Shown here: positions 1 through 10,129 of the stretch, piece after piece
Position numbering within the stretch: the first letter of the stretch is position 1
Layout of the letters: the number at the start of each line of letters is the position of its first letter
Origin: Tribonema minus
Lineage: Eukaryota; Sar; Xanthophyceae; Tribonematales; Tribonemataceae
NCBI GenBank assembly: GCA_017506865.1
Contig: JAFCMP010000335.1
Location: 558,001 to 622,000 of the forward strand
Direction: 5' to 3'
Length of the DNA: 64,000 bases
Program-made: the position numbers and the translations under genes
Notes under the pieces: model-generated
What the model was told of the DNA's origin: nothing
Seen by the model: only the letters and a program-made list of their open reading frames with translations
Databases searched by the model: none

Positions 1-3000
1 CGCGGCTCTTCGACGCTGCCAGCGGCGACGCGCGCGCCGCCGCGGAGGCGAGCGCCTACCGCGAGTGCACCTTCGCGCCCGCCATTGCGACGCGCGAGGC
101 CAACGAGCGCCTCCTCGGCGGCCGCAGCGCGCCGCTGCTGGCGCGCCTCTACGCGCCGGCGGCGCTGCGCGAGCGCGACGCCGCGCTCACCGAGGAGCGC
201 GCGCGCGCCGAGCTCGAGGACTGCACGTTCTCGCCGAAGCTCGTCGCGAAACGTGGCGGCAGCGGCGCTGCTGCCGCGGGGTCGCCGCGCCACAGCGCCA
301 GCGGCAGCGGCGACGGCGGCGGCGGCGGCGGGGAGGCGACGGTGCACGAGCGGCTGTTCCAGGACGCGGCGCGCGCGCGGGAGGCGACGGGGCGGCGGCG
401 CGCGGAGCTCGCGGCGGCGGCGGCGGCGCAGTGCACGTTCGCGCCCGCGCGCGTCGCGAGCCCGCGCCATGCGCGCGCCAGGTGTGTCAGCGCTCCGCTG
501 CCTGCGTATGTATGTATCTGTGTGTGTGTGTGTGTCGTATGGAGGTTGGTGCACAGCGCGCCGCTGGTGTGCGCGCCTGAATCAACATGCATCTTGCAGC
601 TGGTGAACGGGCATGAGATGCCGAGAGGCAGGCGGCGGCGGGTGGGGATGCATGCCTCTACTTGCTTGGTCTGTATGAAGCTGTCGGGGCTGAAATGGGC
701 ACTTGAGCTGCCGAAAATGTGGCTGGCATGTGCAGAGGTGAGCTCAGTGCACACCTGTCGGCGGCGGTAACAAAAACAGCAGCGCTCAACACTGGGTACA
801 CAGCGGCGCAGCACCAAAGCGCAAGCTACCAACATACCGCATGAGATGTGGCAGCGCCCAGGCGGCGGTGCTTAGCAAGGCGTGAATGCGGTGTTGCTGG
901 TCGCTGCTGCAGCGATGCTCAGCACTGTCGTTGTGACTCGGGGGGGGGGGGGGGCGGGGTTCGAACTGGAGGTGAGAGGTGTGCCGCTCTCGCTGCGGGG
1001 GATTGCGCAAGAATTTGTGAACTCACTCAAAGCCGTAGTCGCAAGCAGTCGCAAGCAGTCGCGGCCCGTGTGCTGGGGCATGTGTCAATTCATGCTTTGA
1101 GCACGACAGTGAGGCACGCAGCTGCACATCCTTGCTGTGCGAAGGACTTTCCTCCAGACTCTATGAGGTGACAATCCGCGCACACAAGTCCCTACTCTAC
1201 TCAAAGTGGCCACTCAACTTCAGTGATGAAGTGACTTGCACACAAAACCTCACTCTGGTCAGGACGCCCATGCTCCCCCCTCTCCGGCTCCGCGCAGCAC
1301 CGGCGGCGCCGGCGGCACTCGCTCTGCGGCAACACGTTGAGGCGATTGTGCACTGCCCATCAACCCCACACTTGCCGCAGTCACTCAACTGCGCTCCTCT
1401 TGAACTTATCCCTTTTGCGAGTGCGCCATCGCCTCACCTTGTCACGGTCCCCGCGACCGCGCGTCTCCCGCTGCGCCCAGCACCAGCGGCGGCGCCGGCG
1501 CAGGCTTGTCACAGTCACTCAACTTCACTCTTGAAGTTATGCCTTCCATGCGTACGCCATCACCTCACCTCGTCAAATTCCCCGCGTCCGCGCGTCTCCC
1601 GCTGCGCACACTTGAGATCATCACTTCCACCGACGCCTCACTTCGTTGTGGCCCCCGTCTCCCGCTGCTGCGCGCAGCACCGGCGGCGCCGGCGACGGCC
1701 TCGTCTCAGTCACTCAACTTCACTCTTGAAGTTATGCCTTCCAAGCGTGTGCCAAAACCTCACCTTGCCACTGTCTCCGCATCCAACCGTCTGCCATTAC
1801 GCGCAGCACCGGCGGCGCCGGCGACGCCCTCGCCGTCCACGAGAGGCTGTACGCCGTGGCGGCGGCGGCGGCGGCGGCGCGCGCGGGTGCGGTCAGCGGC
1901 GGCGGCGGCAGCAGCGAAGACCCCGAGTGCACGTTCACGCCGCGCATGACCAGCAGGAGCACCAAGTCGGCGCCGGGCAGCAGGTGCGCAGGGGGCGGCG
2001 CAGGCAGCAGCGCTCAGGATCTGGCTAGGCATGGTTGAATCTGGCCTCTGAGTTGATGTGAGCGCATCTGCTGCGCTGGCTCTGAGTTGATGTGAGCGCA
2101 TCTGCTGCGCGTCTGTAGCGCCCGAGACACTGCAAGCGCAGCTGCTGGATGTGCTGCCTCGCCAGCGCGAAACAGCTGGCACAACAGCTGGCAGCGCAGG
2201 CGGGCAGCGCTGGCCGGATGTGATCGGATCGGATCTGGCCAGATTTGGTCTCGGTACATATGGTGCTGCCAACACCCGCAAACATCAGCACCATGATTCG
2301 AAGCATGTGGTGCCCGAACAGCACAGAGCAGCCGTCGGCCCTCCCACAGAAGGTGCAGAATTTTGCAAAAGCGGAGGCCACGTTGCGTGGGCAAGGCTAC
2401 TGGTATGGTGTTTTGCTTTTGTGATTTTGCGGTATCACTGGAGAGGCTTCGAGCTTGTCCAGGTCTGGTCAGAAGTCTGGATCATGGGCATCGGCAGGCG
2501 ACATGTATTTATGGATGTGGGGCACCAGTGTACGGGGGTCAAGTCAGCCTGCATGATGCGTTCGGGTTAGGGATAGGGTTAGGGCAATTCACTCCGGTGC
2601 TGATGCAAGAGTTTACGCGACGTGCACTCCCATGTGCCCACGTGGCTCATTCACTCACTCCCCCCCGTTCCTTCATTCATGACCGCCGGCACTGCTGCCA
2701 GCCCCAACAGAGAGGTTGTGGGCACGAGAGGGTCATTGCAGATGACGGCGCCCCTACAACATGGAGCATGCATGTAGGCCCTGGTTCTTTACAATCCGAC
2801 TTCATGAACTCATGAGTTCATGTTCATGAATGACAGGCGCGCCAGCCCCAAGCGGCACACCGCAGTACAGTATGAGCAGGGCAGGGCGCTCATGACGCAA
2901 TGATGGAGCCGCTGATCGTGACATACAAATAAAGGGAATTGATGAATTCATGTTCATGGTCGAGGGCCTGATCATGACATTGTTCGTGAATCTATGCATC

Positions 3001-5607
3001 CATGTTCATGAATGACAGGCGCGCCAGCCCTCAGCGACGCACGGAGGAGCTGTACGAGCAGGGCAAGGCGCTCATGACGCATTGATGAAGCCCCTGATCA
3101 AGCCTTTCTTCATGAATTCATGTTTGTGAATCACAGGCGTGCCAGCCCCGAGCGCCGCACGGAGGAGCTATACGAGCAGGGCAAGGCGCTCATGATGCGG
3201 CGCTCCATGAGCCCGCGCAACCCCGCCGCCGCCATACGCGCGCGCGAAGAGGCGGAGGAGCTCGAGAAGTGCACCTTCAAGCCCAACACGAGGTACGTAT
3301 GTATGTATCTGAGTGAAACTTGAAGTTTTGACACCGTCATCATCTGCAGAATTTCCAATACTGAAGGCGCTGCCCCAACTTCAACTTGCTCAGTAACCAA
3401 GAGGTGCAGATGTTTGCTTGCAAGTCTGTGCGTGCACCTTGGCACCTACAAAACCTTAGCAACGCACCGTTCCTCTGTCAACAATGCAAGTCAGCAACGC
3501 ATGTGCAATTGGATTATCATCTCCAAAAGTATCACCGTAGCTGCCACAACTGCCGTGCCCCCTGCCCTGCCCTACGAGCACATTTGCCTCCCAGCATCAA
3601 ATTCTGCATGCATGTCAGCGCCGCATCCCCCCCCCCTCCCCCCCCCCCATTAACAAATTCACCGACACAAATACCAACATCAAGTCGTCAAGCTCACACG
3701 CATCGACCCCCCTTCCCCCCCCCCGCAGCCCCACGAGCAAGTCCGCCTTCAAGCCGACGCGCCGCGGCAACAGCTCGCCCGCCTCCGTCTTTGACTCGCT
3801 GCACGCGGAGGGCGCCGCCATTGCCGCAGCGCGCGCAGCCGCCGCCGACGCCGCGCGCGCCGAGCACTCCTTCGCGCCCGAGCTGCTGTCACAGAGCACT
3901 GCCACGGGGCGCTCGCTGGCGCCCAAGCGCCCAGGTATGCAAGGCGATTGCATTCGCCACGCTGATATGCAATCCTGATGCATCCACAGTTTCCAGCAAT
4001 AAACAGGTGGCGTGCGCAGAGCAAGCAGTAGCGCGCGAGCTGCTGTGGCGGCGCACTGCCACGGTACGCTCGCAGGCGCCCAAGCGCCCGGGTAAGATAA
4101 TTGATCACATTTGCCGCTTTGAGTGCAAGCTTGATGCATCCCGGTGCTCGGCCGCTGAGGCGGCGCATGTAAAGTACGCATTCGCGCTCCAGCTGCTGTC
4201 TCGCCGCCACGGGGGCGCTCGATCGCACTCCTAAGCTCCCAATTTCGATGATCACCGAATGCCGAACATTAATGGTGTGTCCACCTGCTGTCGTAGAGCA
4301 CTGCCTCGGGATCGCACGACGGTGCCCACACGGCAAGGCATGATGCTGTTGAGTTGCGCTCAAGTGCGGTTTCGCTGCATCCGCGGTGCTCAGCATCAGG
4401 TGATCGAGAGCGAATGGGCAGCATACATACCCAAGCGTCCAGCTGCACGGGCGCTCGGCAACGGTGCTCGACTGCCGCCCCCTCTGCAGCATGCACACGG
4501 GCCCAAGCTCTGACGTGCACTGCGTCAAAGGCGAAGTCGGTGTCGTGCTGCCCTTCTGAGCGCTGCCACGGACAGCTCTCACCGCCGACCGACGTCCGTA
4601 GATGCTTTGTGAAAGCGCACGCTCAAGTTCCTCTGACCGAGACGCCCACCCTGGCGTTGAGTGGCACTTTCAAACCCCAAGCCCCACACCTGCACCCTTG
4701 CAGCAGCGGCTTCCACCACCTCCAAATGCTGACCCTCCAACTCTGACCTTAACCCTGCCCCTAACCCTGACCCCCATGCCCTCCGCTGATTGATCGATAT
4801 TTTTGGAAGAAGGTTTCAATGCGATTGTCAAGGGGCAACCTATTTCTAAAGTTGGTATACCACAACCCTACAAAGTAACTCTCAGCCCTCTACCGCAACG
4901 TCAATCCACGCGCGCGCAGGCGGCGTCGTCTTCGCGTCGCTGTACGCGGACGGCGTGAGGCAGCGCTCCGAGGTCCCCCAACCCTTCACCCTGACCCTAA
5001 ACCCTTTACCCCAAACCCCTTCGACCCCGATGCTCCAACTCTGACCGCCACCCTAACCTTAAACCCTAACCCTAACCCTAAACCCTATACCCCAACTTCA
5101 ACCCACACGCTCGCAGGCGGCGTTGTCTTCGCGTCGCTGTATGCAGACGGCGAGAGGCAGCGCTCCGAGGCGGCGGCGCGCGCGGACGCGGGCCTGCGCT
5201 CCCCGGAGGAGACCTTCGCGCCGACGCTCGTCTCCAGGCCGCCGCCCGGCGCCGCCAGCAGCGGCACGTGCCGCCCGCCGCTGTCGCCGCGCAGCAGCGG
5301 CAGCACCGGGCTGCCGCCGCGCTCGCCGCAGGGCACGCGCAGCAAGGCCGGCAGCGCCGCCACCGCCGCCATGGCTAACGCTGCCGCTGCCGCCGCCGCC
5401 GCCGCTGCTGCGCCCCCTGCGGCCGCTGCGGCGGCGGCGGCGCCCGCTGCCGGCGCTGCTGCTGCGGGAACGGGGGCGCCGGAGGCGGATGTGGCTTCAA
5501 CGGAGGCTGCGACCGATGATGCCGTGGCAGTGGAGGAGGCGGCGCTGGCGGCAGCGGAGAACGCGGCTGACGTTCCGCCGCCGCCACCCTCCTCTGAAAC
5601 TGCGTAG
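1..5607 (+). CDS. CTFxP-repeat protein, 3' part (5' end outside window)
   Basis: Five exons join in one frame: <3-481, 1807-1983, 3137-3292, 3729-3934 and 5117-5607, using GT-AG introns with matching phases (2, 2, 2, 1) and a TAG stop at 5605-5607. The visible part is 502 residues. It alternates a short motif of the type (R/S/E)-L-(Y/F/H)-x-(D/E/V)-(A/G), for example RLFQDA, ELYEQG and SLYADG, with the motif CTF(A/S/T/K)P about 30-45 residues later. Examples are ECTFAP, DCTFSP, QCTFAP, ECTFTP and KCTFKP; later copies decay to HSFAP and ETFAP. The C-terminus is a long Ala/Pro/Glu tail. Proteins with repeated CTFxP motifs are common in protists, but I know no firm biochemical function for them, so none is assigned. 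Exon edges at 1807, 3137, 3934 and 5117 have degenerate tandem copies in the neighbouring introns. The exon structure is well supported; the function is unknown. Confidence 0.72.
1261..1806 (+). repeat. Exon-edge array: copies of the acceptor and start of exon 1807
   Basis: The end of this intron repeats the segment made of a Pro-rich CTC/CCG tract, the acceptor (GCGCAG) and the first bases of the next exon (CACCGGCGGCGCCGGCG). Exon-like edges are seen at 1298, 1481 and 1678, and the one used in the gene model is at 1807. A partial unit lies near 1612. Spacing is about 130-200 bp. The linking sequence, with CAGTCACTCAACTTCACTC, is shared between units. This is a tandem duplication that crosses the intron-exon boundary. 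Confidence 0.75.
2045..2112 (+). repeat. 34-bp tandem repeat, two copies, intronic
   Basis: Two nearly identical 34-bp units containing TCTGAGTTGATGTGAGCGCA lie side by side in the intron after exon 1807-1983. No coding potential is apparent. Confidence 0.7.
2562..2584 (+). repeat. Degenerate telomere-like repeat (GGGTTAGGG)
   Basis: The intron holds GGGTTAGGGATAGGGTTAGGG, a short interstitial TTAGGG-like tract. Similar tracts recur at about 4740-5095, 8297-8313, 26825-26850 and 34645-34670. Confidence 0.5.
2815..3136 (+). repeat. Exon-edge array: copies of the acceptor and start of exon 3137
   Basis: The sequence CATGTTCATGAATGACAG followed by the first ~65 bases of the exon (GCGCGCCAGCCC... 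to GCTCATGACGC) occurs with edges at 2837 and 3019, then as the real exon start at 3137. The copies keep AG and read like the exon (GCGCCAGCCC, GAGCAGGGCAAGGCGCTCATGA), but then diverge and would run into stops. Period is 182 and 118 bp. Confidence 0.8.
3935..4470 (+). repeat. Exon-edge array: copies of the 3' end and donor of exon 3729-3934
   Basis: Downstream of the donor at 3935, the exon end (GAGCTGCTGTC, CACTGCCACGG, GCGCCCAAGCGCCC, then a donor) recurs at about 4025-4093, where a good GTAAG donor is retained at 4092. More decayed versions lie at about 4185-4240, 4290-4350 and 4440-4470. Here the duplication carries a donor rather than an acceptor. Confidence 0.7.
4735..5116 (+). repeat. 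Telomere-like CCCTAA/CCCTAAA tracts around a copy of the exon 5117 start
   Basis: The intron before the last exon contains several degenerate CCCTAA, CCCTAAA and CCCTGA tracts (about 4745-4775, 4985-5030 and 5050-5095). Between them, edge 4920 is a ~50-bp copy of the start of exon 5117 (GGCGTCGTCTTCGCGTCGCT, GAGGCAGCGCTCCGAGG) with its own AG acceptor. The copy lies 197 bp before the real one. Confidence 0.7.
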
Positions 5608-7032
5608 GCGGACCAGCGCGCGCCGGGGCTACAGCACGCGGCGCTGGCGGCGGCTGGGGGATGCAACATGGCCCAGGTGCCCACAGCTGCAGTTGGCGGC
5701 TAAAACGAGGCCGGGCCTTGACGTCTGGTGCAGGCAGAGGCGCGGAGAACTGGCAGCGGCGCTCGTGGGACGGACCGCAGCGCGGCAGGCTGCGGTTGCG
5801 CTTGCAGCGGCGGCGGCGGCGGCAGCGGCTTTGCCAGCTGGCTGCGATGCTGCGCGATGCGCTTGGGGTAACACTGATTTGTGGTGTTGGCTGGCTTGGT
5901 AACGCCTTCCCGCCGTGCTCGGAGCGCTGCTGCAAGCGGTGTGGCAGCTGAGCGTTGACATCTTGTGACAGCGTGAAAGACGGATGCAGGCAGGCGCTGC
6001 GCGCGCATATGCAGCGACGGCGCGGCATGTGAAGCACCTAAACAATGTACACCAGTCGACAGTCAGCACAGGGCGGGAGAACATAGGCCTGTAGAGCGGG
6101 TAAGTTTTGCGGAAGGGGTAAAGTGGGGAGGGGGATTGAGGGGGGGTGGGGGGGGGTATCAAAGTGCGGGGGCAGAGGGGTGCCCGGGGTTGATGTTGTC
6201 CAGTGTTCCTGACGTCATGTTTGCGTGCACCAGTGCTTGAGTGCAGCAAGTAAATTACCAAGTCTCAGTTCACGAGGTGTATGTACTGCATGTTTTTTCC
6301 TCGCTGCGTGCTGCTGTCTACACTGCCATCTTCCAATGTTGCCAGAGCACTGCCTCTGCCGCTGTGCAGATCAATGTGACTATGCACCTGATGTGTGAAT
6401 GCAAAGACTCTACAACGCGGCCCACACAGGTAATGGAAGGGCACTGCGCGCTGATGCCAGCGACATGGCGTGTGACACAGCCAGATCATACATGCATACA
6501 TGCATGCATGCAAGTGGATCGCCACGCGCGTTGAGCGGCGTGGCTGCAAGCGTCACAGTGCTCGTCAACTGGCGCTTGCACGCAACATCAACTTGCAGTG
6601 GCGCTGATGCTGCCATCAGTACAGACGTCATTTGAACCTCAACCGTTCAGAAGGAGATTGAGGCTGAACATTCACCCACGATCATCGAGCCTGGTGGCTG
6701 GTCGCCAACCATGCGCTAACAGTGGCAGTGTGAACATGTCAACATGTGCGACCCCTAATCATCATAGCTGGAGTTGCCATGAGAGCCTTACTGCAGTGTT
6801 GCCTCCTTTCCAAGGCAGGGGGTGCCACCCCCATCATTCAACGAAGCTTGTGCATAATAAACCTTATCCCTAAGAACAAAGCCACGAGGGTACATGCTAC
6901 CCCACACACCCCTACTACGTGTACTTTTTATTAATTCTCGCTCAGGGCGCGAAAAAGCCCAGATGATTGGCATCTAGCTGTAAGGAATCTGCGTGTCGTA
7001 TGACAGTCTGAAAGTGTCGCAACGACAACCAC
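5608..7032. other. Intergenic stretch without a supported gene
   Basis: I see no conserved coding segment on either strand. Overlapping open frames in 5608-6030 are low-complexity Arg/Ala/Pro shadows caused by GC-rich triplets. There is a G-rich run at about 6128-6158, and a short ATGCAT-rich stretch near 6490-6510. Confidence 0.5.
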
Positions 7033-8017
7033 TCAAACGCCGCCGCCGCCAAATGGCATCACGGGGTCCTCCCCTACGTCCTCCTCCATGTGCCCCCCCC
7101 CCCTGGATTCTGCCATGTGTGTCATGACATGGCCAGAGTACGCCATGTGGAGCGCTGCCGACAGGGCCGAGCGTAAGCGCGCCAGGGCGATGCCCTTGAG
7201 AGCTTTAGGGCGCGCTCCTCCGGGCACTGACATCCTGCTGGCATACTCCGTCGCCACAGCCTCCAGCAGCTTCCGCCCCTGCTCCCCGATGCTGCCAAAT
7301 GACCCTATTGCCAAAGTGGCAAGTTTGTAGCAATTCTGATCATAATGACCAGAATAGTGGGTAGTCTTGGCGGCCTCTTGGTCGCGGCAGCATCGCTCGG
7401 GGTTTGCTGCAGTCTTCGCCGCCCGCGACGCCACCTGTGCCTCGAAGCAGGTAACGTCCACCATGAGCGGTAGGTGGCGTGTCGGGTCGTCGTAGCCGGT
7501 CACCGGGAAGGCGTCGGCGGCAGCACGATGTCCATCCTGCGACTCCCCGGCGGCCCGGCGGACCCCAGAAACGTGTGTAGTCCTCGTCCACCAGTCCTGT
7601 TTTGAGGTATTGCCGCAGGATGCGCTGCGTGGCCCTCTTGACGCTATTATGGACGATGGTGTCGTGCGCCTTGACGCGTGGCGCTTGACATAGCCGTGCA
7701 TGCAGGGTGCCGCTCGGCGACTTCCCGCACAGCTTGCAGCCTGTCGTCTGTTCCTCTACTCCGATGGCGCGTTTGACGGCCAGTTGCCAGGATAGGCCAT
7801 CGAACGAAGCCGTTGTGGAGTACATGGGCTCATTGAGGAATGCCATGCCGATCGAGTGCATGTGGCGCTGTGACCGGAATCGAGCAAGTGCTTGCGTGCG
7901 TTGCGTGCCCTGCGGCAGCTGTTGCAGGTCCGTTTCCACCTTGTCTGCAAGCTCGGTAGCTACGTGTACATGCTGCAGCATATGCTTCATTCTTTGCAGA
8001 CACTGCGTATGACCCAA
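7033..8017 (-). pseudogene. Decayed non-LTR retroelement reverse transcriptase C-terminal region
   Basis: Two overlapping minus-strand frames read as one broken protein end. The upstream frame (8017 to about 7560) has a Cys-rich knuckle CKLCGKSPSGTLHARLC followed by VKAHDTIVHNSV. The downstream frame (about 7560 to 7033) continues with LMVDVTCFEAQ, IGSFGSIGEQGRKLL and LRSALSAALH. The order C-x2-C..H..C, then H-D/N, then D-V-T, then a G-rich segment and a terminal helix is the usual tail of LINE-type reverse transcriptases in algae. The frame changes in the G/C-rich stretch around 7545-7570. No catalytic RT domain is present, as expected for a 5'-truncated copy. The assignment is an inference from motif order. 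Confidence 0.5.
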
Positions 8018-8159
8018 CTATAGCGCAAACATCAAATGTCTGCTGCACAGTGTACACATGGCTTCTTGTGCAATACACAGCTGCCCTCGTCAGAGGCTCT
8101 TTCGTCCTGAATGTCCCTCCTAGATATAAGTGCGAAGAGGAGTTGCTGTTGTGTATCCT

Positions 8160-8345
8160 ATAGGGGCCCTCGCTAAATAGCCCCCCCCACACACAGAGGT
8201 TCATGAATTCCATCCTATAGGGCCCTAGCCAGCCCCCTGCACGAAGAAGGCGTGGGCGTGCGTACGGCGTGCGCAATGACGCCCCGCCGGGCCAGGGTTA
8301 GGGTTAGGGTTACGGTCCGCTCGCGGACCGTGACGCCCGGCCGAT
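8160..8345. repeat. Short direct repeat, TTAGGG tract and perfect hairpin
   Basis: The near-palindromic segment ATCCTATAGGGGCCCT at about 8156 recurs as ATCCTATAGGGCCCT near 8211. It is followed at 8297-8313 by three tandem TTAGGG-like units, and then at about 8313-8332 by ACGGTCCGC-TC-GCGGACCGT, a perfect 9-bp-arm hairpin. This lies just beyond the 5' side of the decayed retroelement. Confidence 0.6.
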
Positions 8346-10129
8346 AAACATGGTCAGATGTACGTTTCGCAACCCTAGTTGCCACTATCTAATGCCAACG
8401 GTGTGGGGTGGGGTGATGGTGGCCGAACATCACGTGACGTGTGCTTCTCGACTCGATACAAGGAGTATGCAGAGTAGGCAACGGGGAATGTGTACACTGC
8501 TTGTTTGTATACCTCTTGTAAACGAAAAGCCTACGTGGGGCGTGGCAAAGCCCAAATGATAAAAATCAAGTTTGCTGCCTTGAGCTATCATGTAATGGTT
8601 TATCTTTTATTTCGATGTGCATTCAATGATCACTGTCAGACCCAGTGCCATTGCCGTGTGTACTTGGTGGCAAGTGTATGGCCAAACGAGCCACAGCAAG
8701 CTGCATACGCAGTGCAAACGCATCAAGCATACATTGGTGCACATATCTCATCATGAGGCGCGCTGACTGTAGTTAGGACGCGCTTGCAACATATCCTGTA
8801 TGCACAGCGTGACAGAAGTTCGGCAAAATGGCGAGAGTAGAAGGCACCATGCATACATGCAGTGCAAAGCAGAGGAAGCCAGTGCGCATGCTGCAAAGCT
8901 GGATGCTACTCAGACGCACAAAGAAGGCGCAGCGGGGAAGGGGAAAAAGGCACCCGGTGGTAATACGCAAAATGTCATCTTGAAACTGGAGCGGTGTGTG
9001 AGGCTGCTCTGACACTGATCTCCCAAACGCGCGCGCAGTATGGCTTAAAAATGACAGCTAAGCTGTGTTACCAGCCACACGCGGCGCACGCCCGCTGCAC
9101 CAGCTCTACGTGCGTGCATGTGTGTTTGTGTGGAGGTGTGCGCGCGCACGAAAAAGAAAGCCACGTGCACGTTGCGCTCTTCAAAGACGACGACACACAG
9201 CCCACTCAGACCATGCTACAGAACACCGACAACAGACAAACACAACCTAGCAGTGCGGCTGCCCCACAATCGCTGCCCCCTGCCCCCCCCCCCTCTCCCC
9301 CCCTTACGCAAGACTTGAGTTGCGGCCGCAGCACTGGGGGGTGCTACGGCTTGGATTGCTGGTACTCTGGGGAAATATGGGGGGGGGGGGGAGCAACGAA
9401 AGAGGGGGTCCGAGCCGCAGTCCCGCTTGGCCGCTTTACTCCCCAAACACGCACACACGCACAAATGGCTGCCCCCGGCCCACCCCACCGCTGGCGTGCG
9501 GCGCAGCAGGGGGCTCGGAGCTGGGGAATCAAGGGCAGCCGTTATCACTCTCTCGATCTTCACTGCGGGTTAAGGGCGCTCGCTCAGTGACGGAAATGGG
9601 GTACCCGCGGAGGGAAGGGGGGCGCAGAGGCGCGTTGCGCCGGGCCGCCATCTTAAGTCAAATACGGACCGTCACAAGGGGGGGGGGGGGGGGGGGCTTG
9701 GCGGCCGGGTGGAGGGGGCGTTGCCGCCAGTAGCGAACAGAGGGGGGGGGGCGGGGGGGGGGGTGCACGACAACCCTCAGCTGCCAAGGCGCGGCCGAAG
9801 GCGATTTGATGGTGCTGATCGCTGCTGCCACAGGGTGGGTGTGGGGGGGGGGCAGCTACTGTGACGCGTGCTTGAAGCGGGGAAGGGGGGGGGGGTCCTC
9901 GGCAGGAGGGCCTCCCCGAGCAGTGGGGGCAGAATGGGGGGGGTGGGGGGGGTATGGAAAAGGGGCCGCGTGTGCATGGGGTGAATAGTAGGGCCAGACC
10001 TCGGCACACGGTAGTAGGGTGAGACCCTGGCTCCCCCCGCCGCTATGCGCGACACAAGGGACTGGGGGTTGGTCGACACCAGTCCCCGGCCTGGCCGTGT
10101 GGGGGGTGGGGGGGGGGGGGGGAGCACTC
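8346..10129. other. Intergenic stretch with long G and C homopolymers
   Basis: I find no supportable gene. From about 9290 to 10125 the + strand carries many runs of 8-20 G (for example near 9380, 9678, 9745, 9845, 9885 and 10105) and a C run near 9288-9302. These open long Pro/Gly frames on both strands with no domain content. Confidence 0.5.

Noticed and set aside
65..835. Long Arg/Ala/Ser-rich frames on both strands over the first exon
   Set aside because: They are shadows of the CTFxP frame in very GC-rich DNA; only the frame starting at base 3 has the repeated motifs and a matching splice phase.
950..975. GGTTCGAACTGG as part of a tRNA gene
   Set aside because: No acceptor stem, anticodon arm or A box can be drawn around it.
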